This document shows positions 1 to 5,753 of a DNA stretch of 5,753 nt, in pieces. Below the pieces are notes generated by a model, which saw only the letters and a list, made by a program, of their open reading frames with translations, had not been told where the DNA came from and did no database searches. A program made the position numbers and the translations under genes. The DNA comes from Alphaproteobacteria bacterium (GTDB lineage Bacteria; Pseudomonadota; Alphaproteobacteria; Puniceispirillales; Puniceispirillaceae): NCBI GenBank assembly GCA_011526395.1, contig WTHW01000017.1:1-5753 (forward strand), read 5' to 3'. How positions within the stretch are numbered: the first letter of the stretch is position 1; each line of letters begins with the position of its first letter.

Positions 1-1748
1 AATTTAAAACGCTTTACACCAAGGAAATCATCGATGTTATCAGCATTTGCAATCAGAGTTGTTGCCTCACCCATAGAAATTTTTGTTACCGCTTTACGGG
101 CAATTTTTGCAATCTCTCTCTCAAGGCTACGAACACCGGCCTCTCTTGTATAGTATCTGATAATAGAACGTACCGCTTCTTCTGTGATTTCAAGCTCACC
201 ATCTTTTAGGCCATGATCTTGCATTTGCTTTGCGACCATATGGCGAAGCGCGATTTGAACTTTCTCTTCCTCTGTATAGCCAGACAAGCGGATGATCTCC
301 ATTCTGTCCAACAAAGGTTGAGGCATATTCATTGAATTTGATGTTGTGATAAACATGACGTTCGACAAATCAAAATCGACTTCAATGTAATGATCTTGGA
401 AGCTATTATTTTGTGCTGGATCCAAAACCTCAAGCAAAGCAGATGACGGATCACCGCGCCAATCAGCGCCAAGCTTGTCAATCTCATCAAGAAGAAATAG
501 CGGGTTGTTAGTGCCAGCTTTTTTCATGCTTTGAATAACTTTACCCGGCATTGCGCCAATATAGGTACGTCTATGACCTCTTATCTCGGCCTCATCTCGC
601 ACACCACCAAGAGCCATACGCACATATTTACGTCCCGTTGCTTTCGCAATCGACTTGCCAAGAGATGTTTTACCAACGCCCGGAGGTCCTACAAGACACA
701 AAATAGGGCCTTTCATTTTTTTGGTGCGCGATTGAACGGCCAAAAATTCAACGATTCTCTCTTTGACCTTATCCAATCCATAATGATCAGCATCCAAGAT
801 AGCTCTAGACTCAGCAATATCAGTTTTAAGGCGGCTAGACTTTTTCCAAGGGATATCAGTCATCCAGTCAAGATAATTACGAACCACTGTTGCCTCAGCA
901 CTCATTGGCCCCATATTGCGGAGTTTCTTTAATTCACCAAGCGCCTTTTCTTTGGCCTCTTTTGGCATTTTGACGGTTTCAATTTTTGATTCTATCTCGT
1001 CAATTTCAGATTTGCCGTCTTCACCTTCACCAAGCTCCTTCTGAATGGCTTTCATCTGCTCATTCAGATAATATTCACGCTGGGTCTTTTCCATTTGGCG
1101 TTTTACACGATTGCGTATTCGCTTTTCTACCTGCAAAACACTCATCTCACCTTCCATCATCGAGAAGATGGTCTCAAGACGTGATTTCAGGTCTATGTCA
1201 TTTAGTAAGGCTTGTTTCTCATCAATTTTCACAGACAAACGAGAGGCAAGAGTATCAGCAATCTTGGACGTCTCTTCAATTTGGTTAACAGAGACCATGA
1301 CTTCTGATGCTATTTTCTTATTTAGCTTTATGTAACTCTCAAATTGCTGAACCGCCGCTTTACCCATAGCAACGACTTCAGAACTTGGGTTTTCTTCATC
1401 AGGCTGTTCACTGATTTCAGCTGCCATGAATTCACTATGGTCGAGAAACCCGTTGACCTTTGCACGCACTGTGCCTTCGACAAGCACCTTTACAGTGCCA
1501 TCAGGTAGCTTTAGCAACTGCAAAATATGTCCCAATGTTCCCATGAGATGCATATCATCCGATGTTGGATCTTCGGTTGATGCCTCTTTTTGCGTTAACA
1601 GCAATATCTGTTTGTTTTTGGACATCACTGCTTCAAGCGCTTTTACTGATTTCTCGCGCCCAACAAATAATGGGACGATCATATGCGGAAACACCACAAT
1701 GTCACGCAAAGGCAGGACTGGAAGGGTATGAAGAGTGGTTTCGGACAT
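1..1748 (-). CDS. lon: Lon ATP-dependent serine protease, N-terminal 582 codons (cut by window edge)
   Basis: Lon is a cytoplasmic homohexameric AAA+ protease that unfolds and degrades misfolded and short-lived regulatory proteins. I translated the minus strand from the ATG at 1748-1746 to the window edge and found no stop. The N-terminus (LPVLPLRDIVVFPHM) is the standard Lon substrate-binding domain opening. A helical, charged region follows (about residues 190-310), then the AAA+ module: Walker A GPPGVGKT at residues 354-361 (666-689), pore-loop YIGAMPG near 395-400, Walker B FLLDEIDK with D421/E422, sensor-1 region TTSNSMN, and sensor-2 arginine R540 in EAGVRSLER. These positions are within a few residues of E. 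coli Lon. The Ser-Lys protease domain lies beyond the edge, so catalytic competence cannot be judged. An in-frame TAA a short way upstream rules out a longer N-terminus. The ribosome binding site is weak (GAG about 12 nt before ATG). It lies 197 bp downstream of clpX with its own candidate promoters. Confidence 0.97.
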   Translation of the reverse strand, partial: MSETTLHTLPVLPLRDIVVFPHMIVPLFVGREKSVKALEAVMSKNKQILLLTQKEASTEDPTSDDMHLMGTLGHILQLLKLPDGTVKVLVEGTVRAKVNGFLDHSEFMAAEISEQPDEENPSSEVVAMGKAAVQQFESYIKLNKKIASEVMVSVNQIEETSKIADTLASRLSVKIDEKQALLNDIDLKSRLETIFSMMEGEMSVLQVEKRIRNRVKRQMEKTQREYYLNEQMKAIQKELGEGEDGKSEIDEIESKIETVKMPKEAKEKALGELKKLRNMGPMSAEATVVRNYLDWMTDIPWKKSSRLKTDIAESRAILDADHYGLDKVKERIVEFLAVQSRTKKMKGPILCLVGPPGVGKTSLGKSIAKATGRKYVRMALGGVRDEAEIRGHRRTYIGAMPGKVIQSMKKAGTNNPLFLLDEIDKLGADWRGDPSSALLEVLDPAQNNSFQDHYIEVDFDLSNVMFITTSNSMNMPQPLLDRMEIIRLSGYTEEEKVQIALRHMVAKQMQDHGLKDGELEITEEAVRSIIRYYTREAGVRSLEREIAKIARKAVTKISMGEATTLIANADNIDDFLGVKRFK

Positions 1749-1780
1749 GGTATATTTTCGCTCACAATTATAATAGCTGT

Positions 1781-1808
1781 ATTATGCAGATGTGTTGTGC
1801 AGTGACAA
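1781..1808 (-). promoter_or_regulatory. Candidate housekeeping (sigma-70 type) promoter of lon
   Basis: On the minus strand, TTGTCA (1808-1803) and CATAAT (1786-1781) are separated by 16 bp. Each hexamer matches the sigma-70 consensus at 5 of 6 positions. Transcription would start near 1774, giving a leader of about 25 nt before the lon ATG. It overlaps the candidate heat-shock element at 1788-1816. This is a pattern match by eye; alphaproteobacterial promoters can deviate from the E. coli consensus. Confidence 0.5.
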
Positions 1809-1816
1809 ACTTCAAG
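1788..1816 (-). promoter_or_regulatory. Candidate heat-shock (RpoH/sigma-32) promoter of lon
   Basis: On the minus strand, CTTGAAG (1816-1810) is followed after 14 bp by ACACATCT (1795-1788). The first element matches the RpoH -35 consensus CTTGAAA at 6 of 7 positions. The second matches the -10 consensus CCCCATNT at 5 of the 7 fixed positions. lon is a classic RpoH-controlled gene, which raises the prior. Start of transcription would fall near 1780, almost the same place as from the overlapping sigma-70-like site. Confidence 0.45.
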
Positions 1817-1948
1817 GGGAGCAGGTTAATTTGCGTCCCACTTTGTAAAAATATACTTATAACAACGTCAACAGCACCACATCACACAAAAATATAGCAT
1901 TCTTAGCCATCTATGTATTTAGCGTTAAACTAGCTAATTACGAATGAA

Positions 1949-3202
1949 TTAGGCTTTTTTAGGACTAGCGGCATGCACAACGAGAGGTGCCGCATTATCA
2001 TTTACCACATCCTCATTGATTACCACTTCTTCGATATCATTCGCAGTTGGGATATCGAACATAGTGTCCATTAGGATGCTTTCCATGATAGAGCGCAGTC
2101 CTCTTGCACCAGTTTTTCTCTCAATCGCTTTGCGTGCAATAGCGCGTAAGGCTTCGTCACGAAATTCAAGGCGCACATCATCCATATCGAATAAAGCACT
2201 ATACTGCTTTGTTAGGGCGTTTTTCGGTTCAGTAAGAATGCGAACCAAAGCATCTTCGTCTAAATCTTCGAGCGTTGCAATAACCGGCAATCTGCCAACA
2301 AATTCAGGAATCAGGCCAAATTTGATCAAATCTTCTGGCTCAAGCCCTGCCAATAAATCTGACAGGCTTTTATCTTCTGGCCCACGCACATCTGCGCCAA
2401 AGCCGATGCCAGCGCCACTATTACGATTGGCAATAGTTTTATCCAAACCTGCAAAGGCACCACCACAAATGAATAGGATATTTGTTGTATCCACCTGTAG
2501 GAATTCTTGCTGTGGATGTTTGCGGCCACCTTGAGGCGGAACAGAAGCAACAGTACCTTCCATAATTTTTAGAAGCGCCTGCTGAACACCCTCACCAGAG
2601 ACGTCGCGTGTGATTGATGGATTGTCGGATTTGCGAGAAATCTTATCTACCTCATCAATATAGACAATGCCTCTCTGGGCTTTCTCAACATTGTAATCAG
2701 CCGCTTGCAATAACTTGAGAATGATATTTTCAACATCCTCACCCACATAACCTGCTTCGGTCAAAGTTGTGGCATCAGCCATGGTAAATGGCACATCAAG
2801 CATGCGCGCTAGCGATTGTGCAAGTAATGTTTTACCGCAACCTGTTGGGCCAACAAGAAGGATGTTGGATTTTGCAATCTCAAGATCCCCGGTTTTTCCA
2901 GCATTTGCGAGGCGTTTGTAGTGATTATGAACAGCAACGGACAGCACGCGCTTTGCTTTTGCTTGACCAATCACATAATCATCAAGTACGGCGTTTATAT
3001 CAGCTGGTGTTGGCACACCTTCGTGATTTTTTGGCAACGCTGATTTATGCTCTTCGCGGATGATGTCCATACATAATTCAACACATTCGTCGCAGATAAA
3101 GACAGTTGGTCCTGCAATTAATTTGCGCACTTCATGTTGGCTCTTTCCGCAGAAAGAACAATGTAGTGTTGATTTACCATCATCATCAGATGATTTAGAC
3201 AT
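1949..3202 (-). CDS. clpX: ClpX, ATP-dependent unfoldase subunit of the ClpXP protease
   Basis: ClpX forms a cytoplasmic AAA+ hexamer that recognises tagged substrates such as ssrA-tagged products, unfolds them and feeds them into ClpP. The 417-residue protein is close to the usual length (E. coli 424). The N-terminal zinc-binding domain has C15, C18, C37 and C40. The AAA+ core has Walker A GPTGCGKT at 118-125, pore-1 loop GYVG at 151-154, Walker B with D183/E184, RKH loop at 227-229, ClpP-docking IGF loop at 266-268, arginine finger R304 and sensor-2 GAR at 365-367 with R370. All are intact, so an active ClpP-partnering unfoldase is expected. The start is supported by AGGA (3214-3211 on the minus strand) 8 nt before the ATG. 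It lies 135 bp downstream of clpP and may be transcribed both with clpP and from its own weak candidate promoter. The tail after residue 395 is poorly conserved, as is normal. A short four-aspartate-rich start (SSDDD) is unremarkable. Confidence 0.99.
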   Translation of the reverse strand: MSKSSDDDGKSTLHCSFCGKSQHEVRKLIAGPTVFICDECVELCMDIIREEHKSALPKNHEGVPTPADINAVLDDYVIGQAKAKRVLSVAVHNHYKRLANAGKTGDLEIAKSNILLVGPTGCGKTLLAQSLARMLDVPFTMADATTLTEAGYVGEDVENIILKLLQAADYNVEKAQRGIVYIDEVDKISRKSDNPSITRDVSGEGVQQALLKIMEGTVASVPPQGGRKHPQQEFLQVDTTNILFICGGAFAGLDKTIANRNSGAGIGFGADVRGPEDKSLSDLLAGLEPEDLIKFGLIPEFVGRLPVIATLEDLDEDALVRILTEPKNALTKQYSALFDMDDVRLEFRDEALRAIARKAIERKTGARGLRSIMESILMDTMFDIPTANDIEEVVINEDVVNDNAAPLVVHAASPKKA

Positions 3203-3248
3203 GATCGCTATCCTATCTTAACACAAATACCCGGCGGAATTGGCGCGT

Positions 3249-3275
3249 ATTATGAGTTCATTTCCTTCATGTTAA
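3249..3275 (-). promoter_or_regulatory. Weak candidate promoter of clpX
   Basis: On the minus strand, TTAACA (3275-3270; 5 of 6 to TTGACA) and CATAAT (3254-3249; 5 of 6 to TATAAT) are 15 bp apart, shorter than the preferred 17. It would start transcription near 3242, with a leader of about 40 nt. It is the best such pair in the clpP-clpX gap, but the short spacer makes it uncertain. Confidence 0.3.
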
Positions 3276-3292
3276 ACGCACGAAACCAAATC

Positions 3293-3321
3293 ATACAACA
3301 AAAAATTGCCTTTAGTTGTAT
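3293..3321 (-). repeat. Inverted repeat (hairpin) downstream of clpP
   Basis: ATACAAC (3293-3299) and GTTGTAT (3315-3321) are perfect 7-bp inverted arms around a 15-nt spacer. Beyond a single C-C mismatch, two more outer base pairs can form. On the transcript the T-run (six Ts) lies inside the spacer before the second arm, not after the stem, so it does not look like a normal rho-independent terminator. It could be an mRNA-stabilising or processing hairpin between clpP and clpX, or chance in AT-rich DNA. Confidence 0.45.
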
Positions 3322-3327
3322 CATGCA

Positions 3328-3354
3328 GGCCGCGTCATTAAGACGCTGTTGGCC
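3328..3354 (-). other. Hairpin straddling the clpP stop codon
   Basis: GCGTC (3332-3336) and GACGC (3342-3346) form a perfect 5-bp stem around a 5-nt loop that contains the clpP TAA stop (3340-3338). GGCC at 3328-3331 and at 3351-3354 can add four more pairs, leaving a 4-nt bulge on one side. No U-run follows in the clpP direction, so intrinsic termination is not expected. It might protect the 3' end of clpP mRNA or influence ribosome release. Confidence 0.4.
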
Positions 3355-3958
3355 TTTTGGACACAACTTCATCTATCAAACCAAGATTTTTTGCTTCTTC
3401 TGGTGACATGAATGTATCGCGTTCCATGATCTTTTCGATTTGCTTTGCTGTTTGACCAGTATGCTTTTCATAAATGCCATTCAGTCGGGCACGTAAATTG
3501 ATGATCTCTTTCGCATGAATTTCGATATCTGTTGCTTGACCTTGAAAACCACCAGAAGGCTGGTGTGTCATAATGCGGGCGTTTGGCAGGCAATATCTTT
3601 TTCCAGCAGCGCCAGCCATCAGCAGAAGTGATCCCATAGACGCCGCCTGCCCCATGCAAACTGTCGCAACGTTCGGTCTGATATATTCCATTGTATCATA
3701 AATCGCCAAACCAGATGTGACCACGCCGCCAGGCGAATTAATGTACATGAAAATATCTTTATCTGGGTTTTCTGATTCGAGGAACAAAAGCTGCGCACAA
3801 ATCAAGGACGACATGGTGTCTTCAACAGGGCCGTTTAAAAAAATGATGCGCTCTTTTAGAAGTCTTGAGTAAATATCATAAGAACGCTCACCACGGCTTG
3901 TTTGTTCAACAACCATTGGCACGAGGGCGGATTGTTCTCTTAATTCATCTGACATCAT
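3338..3958 (-). CDS. clpP: ClpP, serine peptidase subunit of the ClpXP protease
   Basis: ClpP assembles into a double-heptamer barrel in the cytoplasm and cleaves polypeptides delivered by ClpX (and by ClpA where present). The 206-residue protein matches the family length (E. coli 207). The catalytic triad is Ser107 in GQAASMG, His132 in MTHQPSGG and Asp181 in ERDTF. The mature N-terminus is probably A11 (ALVPMVVEQTSRGER), by alignment with the E. coli self-processing site, leaving a 10-residue propeptide. Two consecutive ATGs (3958 and 3955) could start it. AAGAG is centred about 10 nt before the first, which I chose; the choice changes one residue only. A terminator ends tig 84 bp upstream, so clpP should have its own promoter between 3959 and 4041. 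The best match I saw, TTAACA (4009-4004) with TGTAGC (3986-3981) at 17 bp, has only a 3-of-6 second element, and I do not call it. Confidence 0.99.
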   Translation of the reverse strand: MMSDELREQSALVPMVVEQTSRGERSYDIYSRLLKERIIFLNGPVEDTMSSLICAQLLFLESENPDKDIFMYINSPGGVVTSGLAIYDTMEYIRPNVATVCMGQAASMGSLLLMAGAAGKRYCLPNARIMTHQPSGGFQGQATDIEIHAKEIINLRARLNGIYEKHTGQTAKQIEKIMERDTFMSPEEAKNLGLIDEVVSKRPTAS

Positions 3959-4041
3959 CTTATTCGCTCTTTTCTAAATTGCTACAGCATCTCAGTTTAA
4001 TGGTGTTAACCAAATTGCATTAGTGAATTTTGTATCTAGCA

Positions 4042-4078
4042 TAAAAATAGGGGCTAACGTGCGTGACGCCAACCCCTA
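4042..4078 (-). terminator. Rho-independent terminator of tig
   Basis: On the minus strand TAGGGG (4078-4073) pairs with CCCCTA (4053-4048). The stem continues inward for seven more pairs, including three G-U wobbles, to a 5-nt loop (CACGC). The 13-bp stem is followed at once by five Ts (4047-4043). The wobble pairs become A-C mismatches on the plus strand and no T-run follows there, so the terminator works in the tig direction only. It separates tig from clpP, 44 bp past the tig stop. Confidence 0.92.
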
Positions 4079-4098
4079 AATTCATGATCTTTTGCGAA

Positions 4099-4112
4099 GT
4101 TGTTATAACAAC
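4099..4112. repeat. Perfect 14-bp palindrome just after the tig stop codon
   Basis: GTTGTTATAACAAC is identical on both strands and begins 9 bp beyond the tig stop. Flanking GAA and TTC can add three pairs if two bases bulge. It could act as an extra hairpin ahead of the terminator or as a binding site for a dimeric protein. The half GTTGTTATAA also occurs 3' of clpX (1866-1857 on the minus strand). No function can be assigned from sequence alone. Confidence 0.5.
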
Positions 4113-4121
4113 GCTTCAGAC

Positions 4122-5603
4122 TTACTTTTTCTTAGCTGCTGCCTTTTTTGCCGCTGCCTTCTTGGCAGGTGCTTTTTTTGCGGCTGCTTTCTTTGCTGAT
4201 TTTTTGGCTGCCTTTTTTGCGGCAGGCTTTGCTGCGCTCTCTTCAAGAGACGCATATAAATCTTCAGCTGTTGTTTCTTCCTCAGTCACCTTTGCAATTT
4301 CAAGAATGAAGTCGATGACCTTATCTTCAAAAATTGGGCCAGCTAGCTGTTGCATCGCTTGTGGGTTCTTCTGGTAATACTCAACTACCTGTTGTTCTTG
4401 ACCAGGATAACGGCGAGCTTGCTCAAACACTGCCATTCTTGTGTCTTCTTCTGACACTTGAATATTATTATTTGTGCCAGTTTCTGTTAGCAACAAACCA
4501 AGACGCACGCGGCGTGTTGCCACTGAAGTCGCCTCTTCTTTCTGGCCTGCATCCAATCCCTCATCCACAGCAGGATGATCATGGTCATGGTCATGGTCAT
4601 GATCATGGTCGTGATCATGACTATTATCCTCAATGCCCGCCTCAGCTTTCATGGCACGAACGACCTGCTCATACTCTGACTTGAACAATGATGGCGGGAT
4701 TTCAAAATCAGTCACATTTGCAAGCTCATCAAGCAAATTACGCTTTACTGCCTGACGTAATGCGCCTGCATGTTGTGAGCCAATCTGGTCACGCACTGCA
4801 TTACGAAGCTCATCAAGTGTCTCGAAACCAAGTTTTTTAGCTAGCTCATCATCTAATGAAGCGTCACCGTCTACTTGGATATCCTTAACAGTAACCGCAA
4901 AAACAGCCTCTTTGCCTGCCAAATGAGATGCCTGATATTCTTCAGGGAAAGTGACCTTCACATCACGTTGGTCACCCTTCTTCACGCCAACTAGACCTTC
5001 TTCAAAGCCAGGAATGAAACGGTTAGAGCCCAACTTTAGTGGGTGGTCATTACCAGCGCCGCCTTCAAAGTTTTCGCCGTCAATGCTTCCAACGAAATCG
5101 ATGATAGTTGTGTCACCCATTTCAGCTGCTTTGCCATCTTTGGCTGGTACTGTTGGAATATTCTCTTCGCTAATGCGAGCCATTGTCTCTTCAACTTCAG
5201 CTTCATCAACTGACATTGTAGGACGCACGACTGACATAGACGCAAAATCAGGCAATGCGATTTCTGGCATTACTTCGCATTTCAAGATAGCTTGCATGTC
5301 GCCGCCATCTTCGTATTTTTCAATATCAACGGCAGGCTGGCTCGCAAGACGAAGCTCGTTACCTTCAATCGCTTCTTTTGCACCATCATCTAGAGCTGTT
5401 CTGATAACTTCGCCCTTTGCCTGATCACCAAAGCGCGCTTTCACAACTGAAGCCGGCACTTTACCAGGACGGAAACCCGGCATTTTTACAGTTTGTGCTA
5501 ATTCAGCTAGCTTCGCTTCGATCTTTGTTTCGATTTCATCGGCAGTGATCACGATTGAATATTCGCGCATTAAGCCGTCATTGAGCGTTTCGGTGATATT
5601 CAT
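4122..5603 (-). CDS. tig: Trigger factor, ribosome-associated chaperone and prolyl isomerase, with His-Asp tract and Lys/Ala tail
   Basis: Trigger factor docks near the ribosome exit tunnel, shelters nascent chains and has peptidyl-prolyl isomerase activity. Three family regions are seen. The ribosome-binding domain (about 1-115) has the signature GFRPGKVP at 43-50. An FKBP-type isomerase domain spans about 163-243 (from GDTTIIDFVGSIDG to VTVKDIQ, with FIPGFEEGL). The C-terminal helical cradle is formed by about 116-150 plus 247-455. At 493 residues it is longer than E. coli TF (432). The excess is mainly a His-Asp alternating tract at 329-343, in the loop between cradle helices, and a Lys/Ala-rich tail at 459-493. 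The start is supported by AGGA (5615-5612 on the minus strand) 8 nt before the ATG and by the typical MNITETLNDGL opening. I found no convincing promoter in the 97-bp leader, so it may be cotranscribed with the upstream tRNA-Leu. A strong terminator follows. Confidence 0.98.
   Translation of the reverse strand: MNITETLNDGLMREYSIVITADEIETKIEAKLAELAQTVKMPGFRPGKVPASVVKARFGDQAKGEVIRTALDDGAKEAIEGNELRLASQPAVDIEKYEDGGDMQAILKCEVMPEIALPDFASMSVVRPTMSVDEAEVEETMARISEENIPTVPAKDGKAAEMGDTTIIDFVGSIDGENFEGGAGNDHPLKLGSNRFIPGFEEGLVGVKKGDQRDVKVTFPEEYQASHLAGKEAVFAVTVKDIQVDGDASLDDELAKKLGFETLDELRNAVRDQIGSQHAGALRQAVKRNLLDELANVTDFEIPPSLFKSEYEQVVRAMKAEAGIEDNSHDHDHDHDHDHDHDHPAVDEGLDAGQKEEATSVATRRVRLGLLLTETGTNNNIQVSEEDTRMAVFEQARRYPGQEQQVVEYYQKNPQAMQQLAGPIFEDKVIDFILEIAKVTEEETTAEDLYASLEESAAKPAAKKAAKKSAKKAAAKKAPAKKAAAKKAAAKKK
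4125..4229 (-). other. Lys/Ala-rich C-terminal tail of trigger factor
   Basis: This encodes residues 459-493: 16 lysines, mostly as KK pairs spaced by two or three alanines, with one Ser and two Pro. It resembles the low-complexity tails of histone H1-like and other nucleic-acid-binding proteins. It is predicted to be disordered and strongly positive, and could add contacts to rRNA or other nucleic acid near the tunnel exit (inference). E. coli TF lacks it; basic tails occur in some alphaproteobacterial trigger factors. The coding repeats are mirrored on the plus strand as a hydrophobic Phe/Ala reading frame, which is an artefact. Confidence 0.9.
4575..4619 (-). repeat. Hexanucleotide repeat coding a His-Asp tract in trigger factor
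   Basis: Seven imperfect copies of the 6-bp unit CATGAY (one copy CACGAC), plus a last CAT, encode residues 329-343: eight His alternating strictly with seven Asp. The unit is a multiple of three, so slippage gains or losses would stay in frame and alter only tract length. A His/Asp run is a plausible low-specificity binder of Ni, Zn, Co or Cu, as in the His-rich segments of SlyD, HypB and UreE. That role is inferred, not shown. Confidence 0.92.
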
Positions 5604-5700
5604 GAATTTATTCCTGTCAAAAGCTGTCTTATTACAGCCATCACGTTACATGAGACTGCAGGCCATCGACATCTTAATGGAATATCTGTCAGGGGGTTGA

Positions 5701-5753
5701 TGGTGCGGGCGGAGGGACTTGAACCCCCACATCGTTAGATACCAGAACCTAAA
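5701..5753 (-). tRNA. tRNA-Leu (anticodon UAG), 3' portion from the anticodon loop onward
   Basis: Read on the minus strand, the window begins at the anticodon loop TTTAGGT, with anticodon TAG at 5751-5749. The 3' anticodon stem TCTGG follows, then a long class II variable arm with an ATC/GAT mini-stem, as in tRNA-Leu. Next come the T arm (GGGGG, loop TTCAAGT, CCCTC), acceptor strand CGCCCGC, discriminator A and an encoded CCA (5703-5701). The 5' half lies outside the window, so D-arm and acceptor pairing cannot be checked. It ends 97 bp upstream of tig, and no terminator is evident in between. Confidence 0.9.

Noticed and set aside
531..1897. Several overlapping plus-strand frames of 74-133 codons
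   Set aside because: They are almost entirely antisense to lon, overlap one another and show no recognisable domain.
1919..1937. Possible clpX terminator: TTAGC and GCTAA arms with a 9-nt loop
   Set aside because: The stem is only 5 bp, AT-rich and not followed directly by a U-run, so it is too weak to call.
2016..2534. Plus-strand 172-codon frame
   Set aside because: It lies wholly antisense to clpX, whose frame shows all family motifs. The translation is Ser-rich and unlike any family I know.
3981..4009. Possible clpP promoter TTAACA, 17 bp, TGTAGC
   Set aside because: The second element matches only 3 of 6 consensus bases, too few to annotate as a promoter.
3998..4010. TTAA-N5-TTAA resembling a CtrA-type site before clpP
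   Set aside because: The CtrA consensus needs a 7-bp spacer (TTAA-N7-TTAA); here it is 5, and the region is AT-rich.
4063..4377. Plus-strand 104-codon frame with a hydrophobic Phe/Ala-rich, membrane-like segment
   Set aside because: It is the antisense of the tig Lys/Ala tail: repeated AAA/AAG and GCN codons read backwards give Phe and Ala. It overlaps the tig terminator and has no homology I recognise.
4570..4620. Short tandem repeats considered as a CRISPR or regulatory iteron array
   Set aside because: The unit is 6 bp with no spacers and stays in the tig frame as His-Asp codons; it is coding simple sequence.
4951..5424. Plus-strand 157-codon frame
   Set aside because: It is antisense to the isomerase and N-terminal regions of tig and has the Ser/Pro-rich composition typical of a shadow frame.

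Overview
The window is a chromosomal protein-quality-control cluster read entirely from the minus strand. In transcription order (right to left) it holds the 3' part of a tRNA-Leu(UAG), tig (trigger factor), clpP, clpX and the first 582 codons of lon. This order, tig-clpP-clpX-lon, is classic for Proteobacteria. The ClpX, ClpP and Lon sequences look alphaproteobacterial, and so does the trigger factor with its long basic C-terminal tail. The DNA is AT-leaning (by eye in the low to mid 40s percent GC, not computed), so an AT-rich alphaproteobacterium is the best guess. I cannot place it to genus.

Layout: 1-1748 lon, cut by the window edge just before its protease domain. 1749-1948 intergenic, with overlapping candidate heat-shock and housekeeping promoters for lon. 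1949-3202 clpX. 3203-3337 intergenic, with an inverted repeat and a candidate clpX promoter. 3338-3958 clpP. 3959-4121 intergenic, with a strong rho-independent terminator for tig and a perfect 14-bp palindrome. 4122-5603 tig. 5604-5700 leader of tig. 5701-5753 tRNA-Leu, partial. No stretch longer than 300 bases lacks a gene. Every sizeable plus-strand reading frame lies antisense to one of these genes and looks like a shadow.

The gene products work together in protein homeostasis. Trigger factor meets nascent chains at the ribosome exit tunnel. ClpX unfolds tagged or damaged proteins and threads them into the ClpP peptidase barrel. Lon is a separate ATP-dependent protease for misfolded and regulatory proteins. 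All four reading frames are intact over what is visible, and the catalytic and nucleotide-binding residues that can be checked are present.

I see no mobile element, CRISPR array, or defence or biosynthetic system. The most unusual content is in the trigger factor. It has a strictly alternating His-Asp tract (eight His) encoded by an imperfect hexanucleotide repeat inside the C-terminal substrate-cradle domain, and a 35-residue Lys/Ala-rich tail carrying 16 lysines. These look like lineage-specific additions to a conserved chaperone and are the best leads here.
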